Assembly: GCA_016935935.1 (NCBI GenBank)
Contig: JAFGPZ010000297.1
Span: 1 to 51,566 of the forward strand
Direction of reading: 5' to 3'
From: Deltaproteobacteria bacterium
GTDB lineage: Bacteria > Desulfobacterota > Syntrophia > Syntrophales > UBA2210
DNA: 51,566 nucleotides
Made by a program: the position numbers and the translations under genes. Below are positions 41,550 to 49,256 of this stretch, one piece after another; positions within the stretch are counted from its first letter, which is position 1, and each line of letters opens with the position of its first letter. Below the pieces are notes generated by a model that saw nothing but the letters and a program-made list of their open reading frames with translations, had not been told where the DNA came from and made no database searches.

Positions 41550-42404
41550 TCAACACATCCTCTCGTCACCTCGCCATGCCCGCATGACAGGCCTACGAAA
41601 TCGGCGGAATGAGGGTGCCATAGATATAGTGTGATAGGCTATAATTTCAGTTTGTTCAAAACCAATATCCCGGAGAACACTTCTGATAAAACGAGTGCTT
41701 AGTTTCCACCAAGAGCGATTGTCCCTTATTGATTCCCTATAAAATACTACTGGCAGTGGTAACGAGAAATTAACTAGAGTTCCCGTAAAATACAGGGTAC
41801 CTTTACAAACTTTCGCTACTGAATCCAGAGCCTCAATTGGTGACATCAAATGTGGCAAGACATCCCCACAGAAAACCATATCAAAACCATCGGCTCCAAG
41901 GATTTCCGGAGAGAGATTATAAACCGTTGAGAAACAACGCTTAACTTTTGACTTTAACATCCTATGACAGAAAGCGAACGGGCCATGAAGATGTTTAAGG
42001 GTGAGTTCATCGTTCGAACTTGCGTTATGATATTTTCGCATCTCCTGTAGCACACTATCCTTGTCTCTATGAAGCATATCCCACTGTTCAATGGATGGTA
42101 GTTCGACCACGGTGACGGCTGCACCCCGCCGCTCAAATTCGAATGCGAAGAAACCTGTCGCCGGGCCAATGTCTAATACCGCTAATCCTGTCATATCCTC
42201 AGGAAAACCAAACCTATCTATCAAATTGCGAAAGTCGTAACAACCAGGAGTTACAAGACCACCACCAAGATCGATGGTATGGTACCAATAGTAGTCTTCG
42301 ACTTCAGCACTAAGGCCTAATTTATACACTAACTCATCAAAGGTACTCACTTTTGTTGCATACTCAGCCTTCATTTTCTTAGAGCGCGAAAAATCAGTCA
42401 TCAT
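41550..42404 (-). CDS. SAM-dependent methyltransferase
   Basis: A methyltransferase of about 284 residues. DYYWYHTIDLGGGLVTPGCYD (near 38-58) resembles the entry segment of the CmoB/DUF1698 type; LAVLDIGPATGFFAFEFERRG near 74-94 is motif I, VTVVELP the strand-2 end, and GFDMVFCGDVLPHL near 171-184 motif II. I use the ATG at 42404, whose AGGGGG ribosome site is well placed and which overlaps the stop of the preceding short ORF (ATGA); a GTG at 42410 and ATG at 42401 are alternatives. Codons 10-20 (KMKAEYATKVS) are duplicated in the short ORF upstream. Target unknown. Confidence 0.82.
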   Translation of the reverse strand: MMTDFSRSKKMKAEYATKVSTFDELVYKLGLSAEVEDYYWYHTIDLGGGLVTPGCYDFRNLIDRFGFPEDMTGLAVLDIGPATGFFAFEFERRGAAVTVVELPSIEQWDMLHRDKDSVLQEMRKYHNASSNDELTLKHLHGPFAFCHRMLKSKVKRCFSTVYNLSPEILGADGFDMVFCGDVLPHLMSPIEALDSVAKVCKGTLYFTGTLVNFSLPLPVVFYRESIRDNRSWWKLSTRFIRSVLRDIGFEQTEIIAYHTISMAPSFRRFRRPVMRAWRGDERMC

Positions 42405-42456
42405 CTGCACGCCGTCCCCCTCACTTTTGTTGCATACTCAGCCTTCATTTTCTTAG
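42346..42456. repeat. Perfect 37-bp direct repeat with 74-bp period
   Basis: The 37 bases at 42346-42382 recur exactly at 42420-42456 (both start CTCACTTTTGTTGC and end TTTTCTTAG). The first copy is inside the methyltransferase 5' end and the second in the short ORF upstream; sequences between and beside them are unrelated. Both encode KKMKAEYATKV in their frames. Confidence 0.9.
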
Positions 42457-42559
42457 CCTCACCATCTATTATCCAAGCCATCCGCCGAGTGATCCCAACT
42501 ATTCCCTCAGTCAGGTAAAGCCAAAGAATTCGTGATGCAAGCCTGCTACTTGTGGTCAT
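42401..42559 (-). CDS. Short coupled ORF upstream of the methyltransferase (52 codons)
   Basis: ATG at 42559 with AAGGGGAG eight bases upstream, one of the best ribosome sites in the window. The peptide starts MTTSSRLASRILWLYL, continues through GITRRMAWIIDGEA and shares KKMKAEYATKV with the next protein, then ends at a TGA that overlaps the next gene's ATG (ATGA). It may be the true 5' end of the methyltransferase gene split by the 74-base duplication, or a leader ORF that couples translation. I do not recognise a function. Confidence 0.5.
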   Translation of the reverse strand: MTTSSRLASRILWLYLTEGIVGITRRMAWIIDGEAKKMKAEYATKVRGTACR

Positions 42560-42926
42560 TACTTACGCTCCCCTTACTATTACTGCTAGGATATACGATG
42601 TATCAATCTCCAGCGTTCACTGATTGACTGAACATTTTTGTTACATTCTTTTTCAACGCAGATCAAAATATCCAGTGGCTGAAGTAAAAAACTAGTTGTT
42701 CAATTCCTTTACACCCGTCCATCCTGCACCGAATCCTATACTGCTTCCGAAAATGCGTTCGTACCTTTTTTTAACATGCCCCTTCGCCCTGTCAAAAGAG
42801 TCGCAGTTGTTTCCGTAGTGAACGATTTTTCGCATCGCTCGAAATGACGTTTCTTATTTAATACGATACTACAGAGGAGCTGAACTGTGGGTAAAACGAT
42901 TGTTTCGATGGTTTGCATGATGGATA
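42560..42926. other. 367-base gap between Wzc and the short ORF
   Basis: No convincing gene. It contains an inverted copy of the GTCATTTCGA dispersed repeat at 42821-42848 and otherwise unremarkable AT-rich DNA. I could not define a promoter with confidence, although a transcription start for the exporter-methyltransferase block is possible here. Confidence 0.5.
42821..42848 (-). repeat. GTCATTTCGA dispersed repeat, second copy
   Basis: On the minus strand GTCATTTCGA is followed by GCGATGCGAAAAATCGTT, matching the layout of the copy at 5127-5154 (GTCATTTCGA ... AGAAATCTTT). Confidence 0.45.
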
Positions 42927-45224
42927 TTACGCGTTCGATTTCCTTCGGCGGTGTTTTGATTTTGAACCGTCCTCAGTATAATAATGATAGTAGTGATAAT
43001 TGTAGTAATAGTTGCCCTTTGCTGTATCAATGTTATTCAAGACCACACCGAGGATGTTCGCTTGAACATTCCGAAGTTGCTGACGCGCGCGTTTGACCTG
43101 CTCTTTCGTTACTACCCCGGCGTTCAGTACCAGGACAACTCCATCCACCAGTTTCGAGAGCACCATTGGATCCGTCACCGCCATTATCGGGGACGAATCG
43201 AGGATAACGCGGTCGTAATGTTCGAGAAATGTCTCCACCACCTCTCTCATGCGCTTCGACCCCACCAATTCGGCGGGATTTGGCGGAATCGGACCGACAG
43301 AGATATAGTCCAATCCCGGTATCGATGTGTTGTTGATGGACGGTCTCCAGTCTTCCTCACCAACAAGAATATTGGTAAGGCCCTTTTCATTTTTCTTTCC
43401 GAATATACGGTGCTGCCGGGGCTTTCTCATGTCCACATCAAGGAGGAGTACTTTCGTTCCCGACTGCGCCATGACAACAGCGATATTCGCCGCCGTGACC
43501 GATTTCCCTGCTCCCACACCGGGACTGGTCACCAGAATGGTTCGCGGCGTCTTTCCCGGTGTCGAAAAAAGGATACCTGTCCGTATACCGCGATAGGATT
43601 CACTCGCCGATGACTGGGGATCACGTAGCGTAATCAATTCATTTTCCGGCTCATCGCCGCTATGGTCAAAATGGGGCACGGGGCCCAGGTATGGAAGATT
43701 AAATAATCGTTCAATATCTTCGGGTTTTTTCACGGTATCGTCGAGATACTCGATCAAGAAGGCAAAGCCGATCCCTAAAAACAGCCCCACGATAGCCGCA
43801 AGAAAAAAATTCTGTTTCAGCTTCGGTTTATAGTACTGTTTCGGCACCTCGGCCCGGTCGATCACATGAATATTGACGCTCCTGTTTTCCTCGCTGACTG
43901 ACGTTTCCTTCATTCGTTTCAGAAGCATATCATAGAGAGACCTGCTTGAATCAACCTCCTGCTGCAACACCTGATACTGAATGGCGATTTTATCCCTGTT
44001 TATCGTCTCATTCTGGCTGATCCCAAGGGCCTGGCGCAACGACTGCTCCTGACTCAGGGCGATTTTATACTTTCCCATCAGGGAGTCGACGATATTTCTG
44101 ATCTCCTGCATCTTCTGGCGATTAATCTTTTCGATTTCCTGATTGAGCGCAGTCATCGCAGGATGTTTCGTGCCGTATTTCTGGGCCTTTTCCGCCTTTT
44201 CGCGAAGGAGACCGACCTCCTGGCGTTTTATTTCAATGATGACACTACTTTCAACCACGGCGGGGATAGACTCCGCCTTGGATTCATCTTTCAGTAAAGC
44301 AGCCGCCTGTTTGTATTCTATCTCCGCCGCGATTCGCTTGTTTGTTGCATCCAGCAGCTGATCATTCACCTTGGCAAGCTTCTGACGACTGAGATCCTGG
44401 CTCAAACCGCCGTCCTGTGCCGTGTGTGCTCCGAGAGCGGCAACGCCGTACTTCTCTCTATACTGCTGCAGGGCAAGCTCGGATGTTTCCAGTTTTCTTT
44501 TCGAGGCCTTTACCTGCTCATCAAGAAATCTCGACGCCTCCTGCTGGCTTTTCAGCCGCAAGCTTAAATTCCAATCGATATAGGACTCGACCAACGCATT
44601 CGCCACCTTCGCCGCCAGAGCCGGATATGCCGATTCAAAGCTGATATCAACGAGTCGGCTGTTTCGAATCGGTTTCACATCGAGTCGTGACAGTACGGCA
44701 CTGACAAAGACGTTACCTTCTTCGCCACCACTTGATGCAATCGGATATCGATATGCATCTTCGTCAGCCAATTCAAGATCCGGCTGAAGGCTGGATTTCA
44801 ACCAGGCCACGGGCATCTTGATCCACTCTTGTACTGGCGTAAAAAAGGTGCTTATAAATCCACGCTCAAGTTTTTCTGGTTTATACTCCGGATGATTGGC
44901 AAGATTTGTTCTTCGAATAACATCGCGCGCCAGCGAACGGGACTCAAGAATCTTGTACTGCGTCTGATAAAAATCTGAGCCCGAGGGATTGATTGTGAGC
45001 AGTTCCTCTGTACTGAGCACATTCGGGTTGGCTCGTTCGATAAGTACCTGCGTCGTCGCTCGGTACAGAGGAATCATCGTCAACGACTTTAGCATCACAG
45101 CTACAACGACAACGAGAAAGACGCTCATGATGATTGCTTTATGTCGACGGATAACGTTCCAATATTCACGCAAACCTATTTGGTCTGTTTGATCTCTCTG
45201 GTCTACTGGGTCTGCCTGGTCCAT
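42927..45224 (-). CDS. wzc: Wzc-type polysaccharide co-polymerase / BY tyrosine autokinase
   Basis: A 765-residue inner-membrane protein. A Wzz domain begins near residue 20 with the first membrane helix at about 33-52; long coiled coils span about 205-420; the second helix (FFLAAIVGLFLGIGFAFLIEYL) is near 480-500. The cytoplasmic kinase has Walker A GVGAGKSVTAANIA near 572-585, Walker A' LLLDVDMRKP near 597-606 and Walker B VILDSSP near 670-676. The tail is a tyrosine cluster, GNYYYNYHYYHYY, followed by basic residues, as in bacterial tyrosine kinases. It controls polymer length and export with Wza; CpsB-like phosphatase (48441) would reverse it. The first 17 residues (MDQADPVDQRDQTDQIG) come from a DNA repeat tract. 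Confidence 0.94.
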   Translation of the reverse strand: MDQADPVDQRDQTDQIGLREYWNVIRRHKAIIMSVFLVVVVAVMLKSLTMIPLYRATTQVLIERANPNVLSTEELLTINPSGSDFYQTQYKILESRSLARDVIRRTNLANHPEYKPEKLERGFISTFFTPVQEWIKMPVAWLKSSLQPDLELADEDAYRYPIASSGGEEGNVFVSAVLSRLDVKPIRNSRLVDISFESAYPALAAKVANALVESYIDWNLSLRLKSQQEASRFLDEQVKASKRKLETSELALQQYREKYGVAALGAHTAQDGGLSQDLSRQKLAKVNDQLLDATNKRIAAEIEYKQAAALLKDESKAESIPAVVESSVIIEIKRQEVGLLREKAEKAQKYGTKHPAMTALNQEIEKINRQKMQEIRNIVDSLMGKYKIALSQEQSLRQALGISQNETINRDKIAIQYQVLQQEVDSSRSLYDMLLKRMKETSVSEENRSVNIHVIDRAEVPKQYYKPKLKQNFFLAAIVGLFLGIGFAFLIEYLDDTVKKPEDIERLFNLPYLGPVPHFDHSGDEPENELITLRDPQSSASESYRGIRTGILFSTPGKTPRTILVTSPGVGAGKSVTAANIAVVMAQSGTKVLLLDVDMRKPRQHRIFGKKNEKGLTNILVGEEDWRPSINNTSIPGLDYISVGPIPPNPAELVGSKRMREVVETFLEHYDRVILDSSPIMAVTDPMVLSKLVDGVVLVLNAGVVTKEQVKRARQQLRNVQANILGVVLNNIDTAKGNYYYNYHYYHYYTEDGSKSKHRRRKSNA

Positions 45225-45235
45225 TTGGTCTTCCT
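45176..45235. repeat. TCTGGTCTG/TTTGGTCTG degenerate tract at the wzc 5' end
   Basis: Repeated GGTCT-type units at 45176-45235, with a related stretch at 45376-45406 and another at about 49165-49222. The first is translated into the Asp-Gln-rich start of Wzc. Confidence 0.55.
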
Positions 45236-45250
45236 TTGGGTTAATGGTGT

Positions 45251-45325
45251 TGTGATCGTTAGTAACGTTTAGAACGTTATGATCGTTTGGAGCGTTATTT
45301 ACGTTATGAGCGTTTGGTTCGTTTG
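45251..45325. repeat. 9-bp AACGTT-type tandem repeat upstream of wzc
   Basis: Plus-strand units AACGTTTAG, AACGTTATG, ATCGTTTGG, AGCGTTATTT, ACGTTATG, AGCGTTTGG, TTCGTTTGG. It fills the middle of the 200-base gap between wza and wzc, in the wzc leader. Confidence 0.65.
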
Positions 45326-45424
45326 GTCTGTCTGATTTTATTCCTTTTTCAGATTTTTTACGAAATCTTCTACATTTGTCTGGTGTGTTTGGTCTGTCTG
45401 GTCTACATTGAACGGAACGGGTGT

Positions 45425-46060
45425 TTAAAAGAAGCTTTCGGGAACAATAATGGTGTCTCCGGGTTTGACAACGGTGTCCATGGTTACACGAAACTCTGTT
45501 TCCCTTCCACCGACGACTCTAATAATCTTTGTTCTCTTTTGAGCGGCCTTCGGCGTCAGTCCGCCGCCCATGCTGATCGCCATGAGAACGTTCATACCCG
45601 ACTCCAGATTGTATTTGCCGGGTTTTTCGATTTCTCCCATGATGAAAAATTTTTGACTTGAATCTTCCGATACAGTCACCGTCACCTGCGGATTGACAAC
45701 ATACCCATCGGCAAGTTTTTTAGCAATTTCCTTTTCAAGCTGGCTTGTTGTTTTATCCGCCGCCTTTATTATGCCGATGAGCGGAAAGGAAATATTACCT
45801 TCAAGAGATACCGGCAACTCTCGCTTGAGATCATCGTGTCCCCATACAATAATATTCAGTTTGTCTTCGGGACCAATGAGATAATCCTCCTGCGAATATG
45901 CAGGTAGTGCCATAAAACCGAGAAGCCATACCCCGATTAATACAACCGATGCAATATATGTTACGTGATTAATTTCTTGATTCAAAGTCTTGCAGATATA
46001 TCTAGAGTATTTATGCATAAAATCGTTTTTTTGATATAAGTCACTCATTGAAAAATACAT
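45425..46060 (-). CDS. wza: Polysaccharide export outer-membrane protein, Wza family (short form)
   Basis: A 211-residue periplasmic/outer-membrane export protein. A hydrophobic signal-like segment YIASVVLIGVWLLGFMALPAYS near 35-56 ends before QEDYLIGPEDKLNI, the start of the poly_export domain (about 57-135), followed by an SLBB domain (FFIMGEIEKPGKYNL near 143-157). No Cys follows the signal, so no lipoprotein site is seen; short Wza proteins of EPS clusters often look like this. It forms the periplasmic/outer-membrane channel that pairs with Wzc. Alternative starts are Met5 and Met15. Confidence 0.88.
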   Translation of the reverse strand: MYFSMSDLYQKNDFMHKYSRYICKTLNQEINHVTYIASVVLIGVWLLGFMALPAYSQEDYLIGPEDKLNIIVWGHDDLKRELPVSLEGNISFPLIGIIKAADKTTSQLEKEIAKKLADGYVVNPQVTVTVSEDSSQKFFIMGEIEKPGKYNLESGMNVLMAISMGGGLTPKAAQKRTKIIRVVGGRETEFRVTMDTVVKPGDTIIVPESFF

Positions 46061-46157
46061 AACCTTTGTGACGTCATGGCGCCTTTGATTATCTCATGTC
46101 AAGGAGCGTCAATAAAACAAACAATACATATTCTTCCAATACCGTGAATCCATTCAA

Positions 46158-46245
46158 ACGGGTTTCCCTTCGGCTCCACGTCCCCGAAACATCATCTAAA
46201 AAAGGTGCCTTCATATTAAGGTCGTGCGATGTTTTAGCCAGACCG
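46158..46245 (-). promoter_or_regulatory. Candidate structured leader RNA upstream of wza
   Basis: In the 233-base gap upstream of wza the transcript can form nested stems: GGCT (46239-46236) with AGCC (46175-46172), AAACATC (46234-46228 side) with GATGTTT (46193-46187 side), CCTT/AAGG at 46221-46208 and GGG-AAA-CCC at 46168-46160. The segment GGGGACGTGGAGCC resembles the conserved strand GGNGACGCAAAGCC of GEMM-I c-di-GMP riboswitches, but the second helix is not recognisable. Could equally be chance. Confidence 0.3.
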
Positions 46246-46293
46246 AACTTTCAAAGGAGCCCTCTCCATTGAACAAGAACAGACACTTCGTTT

Positions 46294-47529
46294 TCAATAT
46301 TGAAGCGTTACACTGAAGAAAACACGATTCTCGTCATAATCATAGCGTTCAAAATTCGAGCCGTTATGCGTGTAGCTGTAATTCAGGGCGAACTTCAACC
46401 ATCGCTGCATCATGTAGCCAAAGCCAATACCGGCATTCCAGCTGTCATCTTCACGTATTTTTGACGTACCGTCGACATCCGTATCAGCCATATCGTAGTC
46501 TCTATTGCCATATCCGAGGGACGCGGTCATGCTTATCTTCTCATTCCAGGCAAGCAAATGTGACCATGCAAGAGAGGCGTTGGTACTTGTATAAGCCGCG
46601 TTGTTATCCACGTCTTCGTCAATAACACGAGTTGCAGACACGGTAATCTTATCAAGGGGCGTTACGATATAACCAAGGTTAACCAGGGTCGAAAAGATTG
46701 ATGCCGAATCATCCCGCGTCGTACTTGACTGTTTATACTTTTTTTCCGCCCAACCGAACTTCGCATACCCCTGAATTTTCGCCGTCGGATCAAATGACAG
46801 ACCGACATAGGCCATATGGTTCTCATTGTCGTTTGTGTCGGCATGGTCATAATTGACATCAGAATAACTGTAATCGACCAGAATATCCGTTTTCGGAGTC
46901 AAGCTGTAATAGATGGCGCCTCCGACCATATCACGGCTGAAATCAGACCCGTTATCGTAAACCTCTTTATACTTATCCTGATAGTTGTTGTATCTGACTT
47001 CGACAGCCCAACGATCCACAAACCGGTATTTCGTCATGACATTAAAATCATTGGTCTGGTGATCTTTTTCCCTGTACAAATCCTCCGAACCGGCTACGCC
47101 TGCCTGCTCCTTCCACTCTCTGGGAGTTGTCAAGTCTTTAAACGTATCGGATATGCGGAACATTAACCCAACTGGGAAATTAAGATTCAGCGCACCGCTT
47201 GCAGTCTGATTCACATAATTGTTTTCCGAAAGATCGGCATAGTTATAGACGTCCGCCTTGTATCCCAACTCCACACTGTGGCGCTGGATGGGAAGAAGAA
47301 AATTGATTTCGGGCGATATGGTGGTGATATAATCCGATTCCTTCTCCTTCGCATCGTAGCTTTGGTATATATTGTCGCTGTATGTCTCGGTAATACTCAC
47401 GGACGGATGCACCTGCAACGCTCCAACCTGAATATTAGCTGACCTCGGTGCCTTAATATCCGCTGCTTTACAGGGCATCGCCACAAACAACACAATCAAA
47501 GCCAGAAGAATCGTCGTTTTCCTTGCCAT
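46294..47529 (-). CDS. Outer-membrane beta-barrel protein (BBP2_2-like)
   Basis: A 411-residue secreted protein. From the ATG at 47529, which follows a strong AGGGGGGA site, residues 1-22 form a signal peptide (ARKTTILLALIVLFVAMPCKA). The rest alternates in beta strands (VHPSVSITETYSDNIYQSY, VELGYKADVYNY, and many later aromatic-ended strands), ending RVFFSVTLQY with a terminal aromatic residue, as in outer-membrane barrels. Such proteins accompany Wza/Wzc in EPS loci and may form the export pore or guide the polymer. The open frame runs back to 47553 but that part is untranslated leader in my view. Confidence 0.85.
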   Translation of the reverse strand: MARKTTILLALIVLFVAMPCKAADIKAPRSANIQVGALQVHPSVSITETYSDNIYQSYDAKEKESDYITTISPEINFLLPIQRHSVELGYKADVYNYADLSENNYVNQTASGALNLNFPVGLMFRISDTFKDLTTPREWKEQAGVAGSEDLYREKDHQTNDFNVMTKYRFVDRWAVEVRYNNYQDKYKEVYDNGSDFSRDMVGGAIYYSLTPKTDILVDYSYSDVNYDHADTNDNENHMAYVGLSFDPTAKIQGYAKFGWAEKKYKQSSTTRDDSASIFSTLVNLGYIVTPLDKITVSATRVIDEDVDNNAAYTSTNASLAWSHLLAWNEKISMTASLGYGNRDYDMADTDVDGTSKIREDDSWNAGIGFGYMMQRWLKFALNYSYTHNGSNFERYDYDENRVFFSVTLQY

Positions 47530-47565
47530 GGTTATCCCCCCTTTTCGCTGCATTATCAGTTCGTA

Positions 47566-48108
47566 CTAGCTGCTCTGCGTTCCAGATCCGCCACCGCCCG
47601 TACCTGCCGGAGGTGTCGCGTCTGGAGCAACCGTACCCGTTGTTGCCGATGTTCCCGAAGAAGTGCCCGACGCAGCCGTTGTCGTCCCTATTGTTGCTCC
47701 GCTTTGCGCATTCGTCTGATTGCCGCCCGCAGCGACAATGCCCGTCACCGCTGTTGTCGCATCAACTCCCGCAGCCGTCAGGGCTGCCGCGGTAAGGGCC
47801 GATGCGGTGGCCAAGGTTGACGGTGCCGATATGGCGCCCGATTCCGCCGCTGCATTCACCGCCGTGAAAAGACTCCCCGCGAAGGCGGCATCGACCACAG
47901 CGCCTGCGTTCCACCCGCCTCCGGGCACAATGCCAACCGTTACAAGGGCGGCAATGGCGTTTTCAATCGATGAGGTATCAAGGCCAAGATCCTCTGCCAG
48001 CTTCAAGGCAACCTCACCCTGAGTCGCAGCCACGGCAGGCGTTGCAAAGGCAATAACTCCTGCGATCAAACATATCGCCAAACATAATGTAACTGCTTTT
48101 TGTTTCAT
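47566..48108 (-). CDS. Small secreted Ala/Thr/Gly-rich protein of unknown function
   Basis: A 180-residue protein from the ATG at 48108, preceded by an almost perfect AAGGAGGTG ribosome site. Residues 1-27 are a signal peptide (KQKAVTLCLAICLIAGVIAF, cut near AVAA). The mature part begins with a possible small helical domain (EVALKLAEDLGLDTSS, then AIAALVTVGIVPGGG) and becomes a low-complexity Ala/Thr/Gly/Ser tail ending PPAGTGGGGSGTQSS. No lipobox and no known enzyme motif. It sits between the phosphatase and the barrel gene, so a structural or export accessory role is likely. Family not recognised. Confidence 0.75.
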   Translation of the reverse strand: MKQKAVTLCLAICLIAGVIAFATPAVAATQGEVALKLAEDLGLDTSSIENAIAALVTVGIVPGGGWNAGAVVDAAFAGSLFTAVNAAAESGAISAPSTLATASALTAAALTAAGVDATTAVTGIVAAGGNQTNAQSGATIGTTTAASGTSSGTSATTGTVAPDATPPAGTGGGGSGTQSS

Positions 48109-48440
48109 GGCGCCACCTCCTTGTACTTGAAACCTGTTTTTATTCAAAAAAAACATTGTGCGACAGCATTTTTTAAAAAGACTCCAAAGTAACAATGCAA
48201 GCAACGTTTCACCGTACGGAAAAAACAAATCTCTGATTTCCTGAAACTTTTAACAATTTTTTAAGATAATCGGTCGATGTTAGTTACTATTGAATATTGG
48301 TCAACTCAAAACAAGCATTATTCAACGCATTGCTCGCTTCAAGGGGACAAGAATAAAATACTTTCAAGACCCAACGCCTCTCGTGTTATGTTATGGATAT
48401 ACTCACAAAACCCATTTGTCAAAGAAAAACTGACCTTTCT
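48109..48440. other. 332-base gap upstream of the small secreted protein gene
   Basis: No gene found on either strand. It is AT-rich and lies upstream of a gene with a strong ribosome site, so a promoter for the export genes probably lies here; I could not identify convincing -35/-10 or -24/-12 boxes. Confidence 0.5.
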
Positions 48441-49166
48441 CTATGGCCTGTCAGATAGTAATTCACCCCTGATGATCTCCGCGGGCCGCCCGGACACCAT
48501 TTTTTCCGCTTCGTGTTTTCCTACCATTTCAGCCAACACATCTCTGGCATGTGACAGAATCGGTGCCCGCCACTTCGGCGAATGCGCATCTGTTGCAATA
48601 ATATGGCATAGACCTCTTTCAACAATCTCATGTGCCGCCTTTTTTATCACCTTTCCGAATTCACCCGTCACGCTCATCGCCGTCACCTGGATGAGAGCGC
48701 CTCGCCGGATCCATCGAGCGAGAACCCGAGCGTTTCGCTGCAAGATGGAATTACGCTCCGGATGAGTGATAATGGGGTAGAATCCTTTAATCTGAAGGTT
48801 AAATACCAGTTCTTCCATATTGGGAGGGACCGCCTCCGGTGATAGTTCAAGCAAGAAATACCGTCCCCCGATGAGAAAGGCCCGGTTGTGGTGTAGAAAC
48901 TCTATGAAGGTCGGTGATATATGGATATCGGCCGCCAGCTCGATGGAAAGACCGATTCCTTCACTCTCAACGGCTTCCTTCAGTTTCATATAAACCGGCT
49001 TTACGTTTTTCTCATTGTTTTCATATACCGCTTCTTTCACATGGGGCGTCGCAAAAAGCGTTCGAATTCCGTCAGCAGCGGCAATGCGGCACATTTCCAA
49101 CGACTCTTCCAGTGTTTTGGGGCCGTCGTCGATTCCTGGCAGAATATGACAGTGTAAATCAATCAT
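48441..49166 (-). CDS. CpsB/CapC-family tyrosine-protein phosphatase (PHP domain)
   Basis: A 241-residue PHP-domain metal-dependent phosphatase. HCHILPGIDDGPKTLEESL at 5-23 has the first metal histidines and the Asp-Asp-Gly-Pro signature; ATPHVKEAVY near 39-48, then ITHPERN near 133-139 and ATDAHSP near 190-196 complete the metal sites. CpsB/CapC/YwqE-type enzymes remove phosphate from tyrosine kinases of the Wzc class and so tune chain length and export. Start ATG at 49166; it sits upstream of the secreted protein, barrel, Wza and Wzc genes. Confidence 0.9.
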   Translation of the reverse strand: MIDLHCHILPGIDDGPKTLEESLEMCRIAAADGIRTLFATPHVKEAVYENNEKNVKPVYMKLKEAVESEGIGLSIELAADIHISPTFIEFLHHNRAFLIGGRYFLLELSPEAVPPNMEELVFNLQIKGFYPIITHPERNSILQRNARVLARWIRRGALIQVTAMSVTGEFGKVIKKAAHEIVERGLCHIIATDAHSPKWRAPILSHARDVLAEMVGKHEAEKMVSGRPAEIIRGELLSDRP

Positions 49167-49222
49167 GATTCTGGTCTGTCTGCCTGTCTGTTTGGTTGGT
49201 TGTTTGTTTGGTTGGTTGGTGT
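49165..49222. repeat. G/T-rich tetramer-type tract (TGTC, GGTT) upstream of the phosphatase
   Basis: TCTGGTCTGTCTGCCTGTC is followed by GGTTGGTTGTTTGTTTGGTTGGTTGG. It fills most of the 90-base gap between the phosphatase and UDP-glucuronate decarboxylase genes. Confidence 0.55.
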
Positions 49223-49256
49223 ATCTGATGTGCCAATTAAAATAAATGAAACAGTA

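Noticed and set aside
42736..42918. 60-codon minus-strand frame after wzc
   Set aside because: Most of it is the translated GTCATTTCGA dispersed repeat; no domain and no good ribosome site.
48200..48220. Possible sigma-54 (-24/-12) promoter upstream of the secreted protein gene (GG...TTGC)
   Set aside because: The GG and GC elements are 9 rather than 10 bases apart and the -24 box lacks the CAC, so I do not support it.
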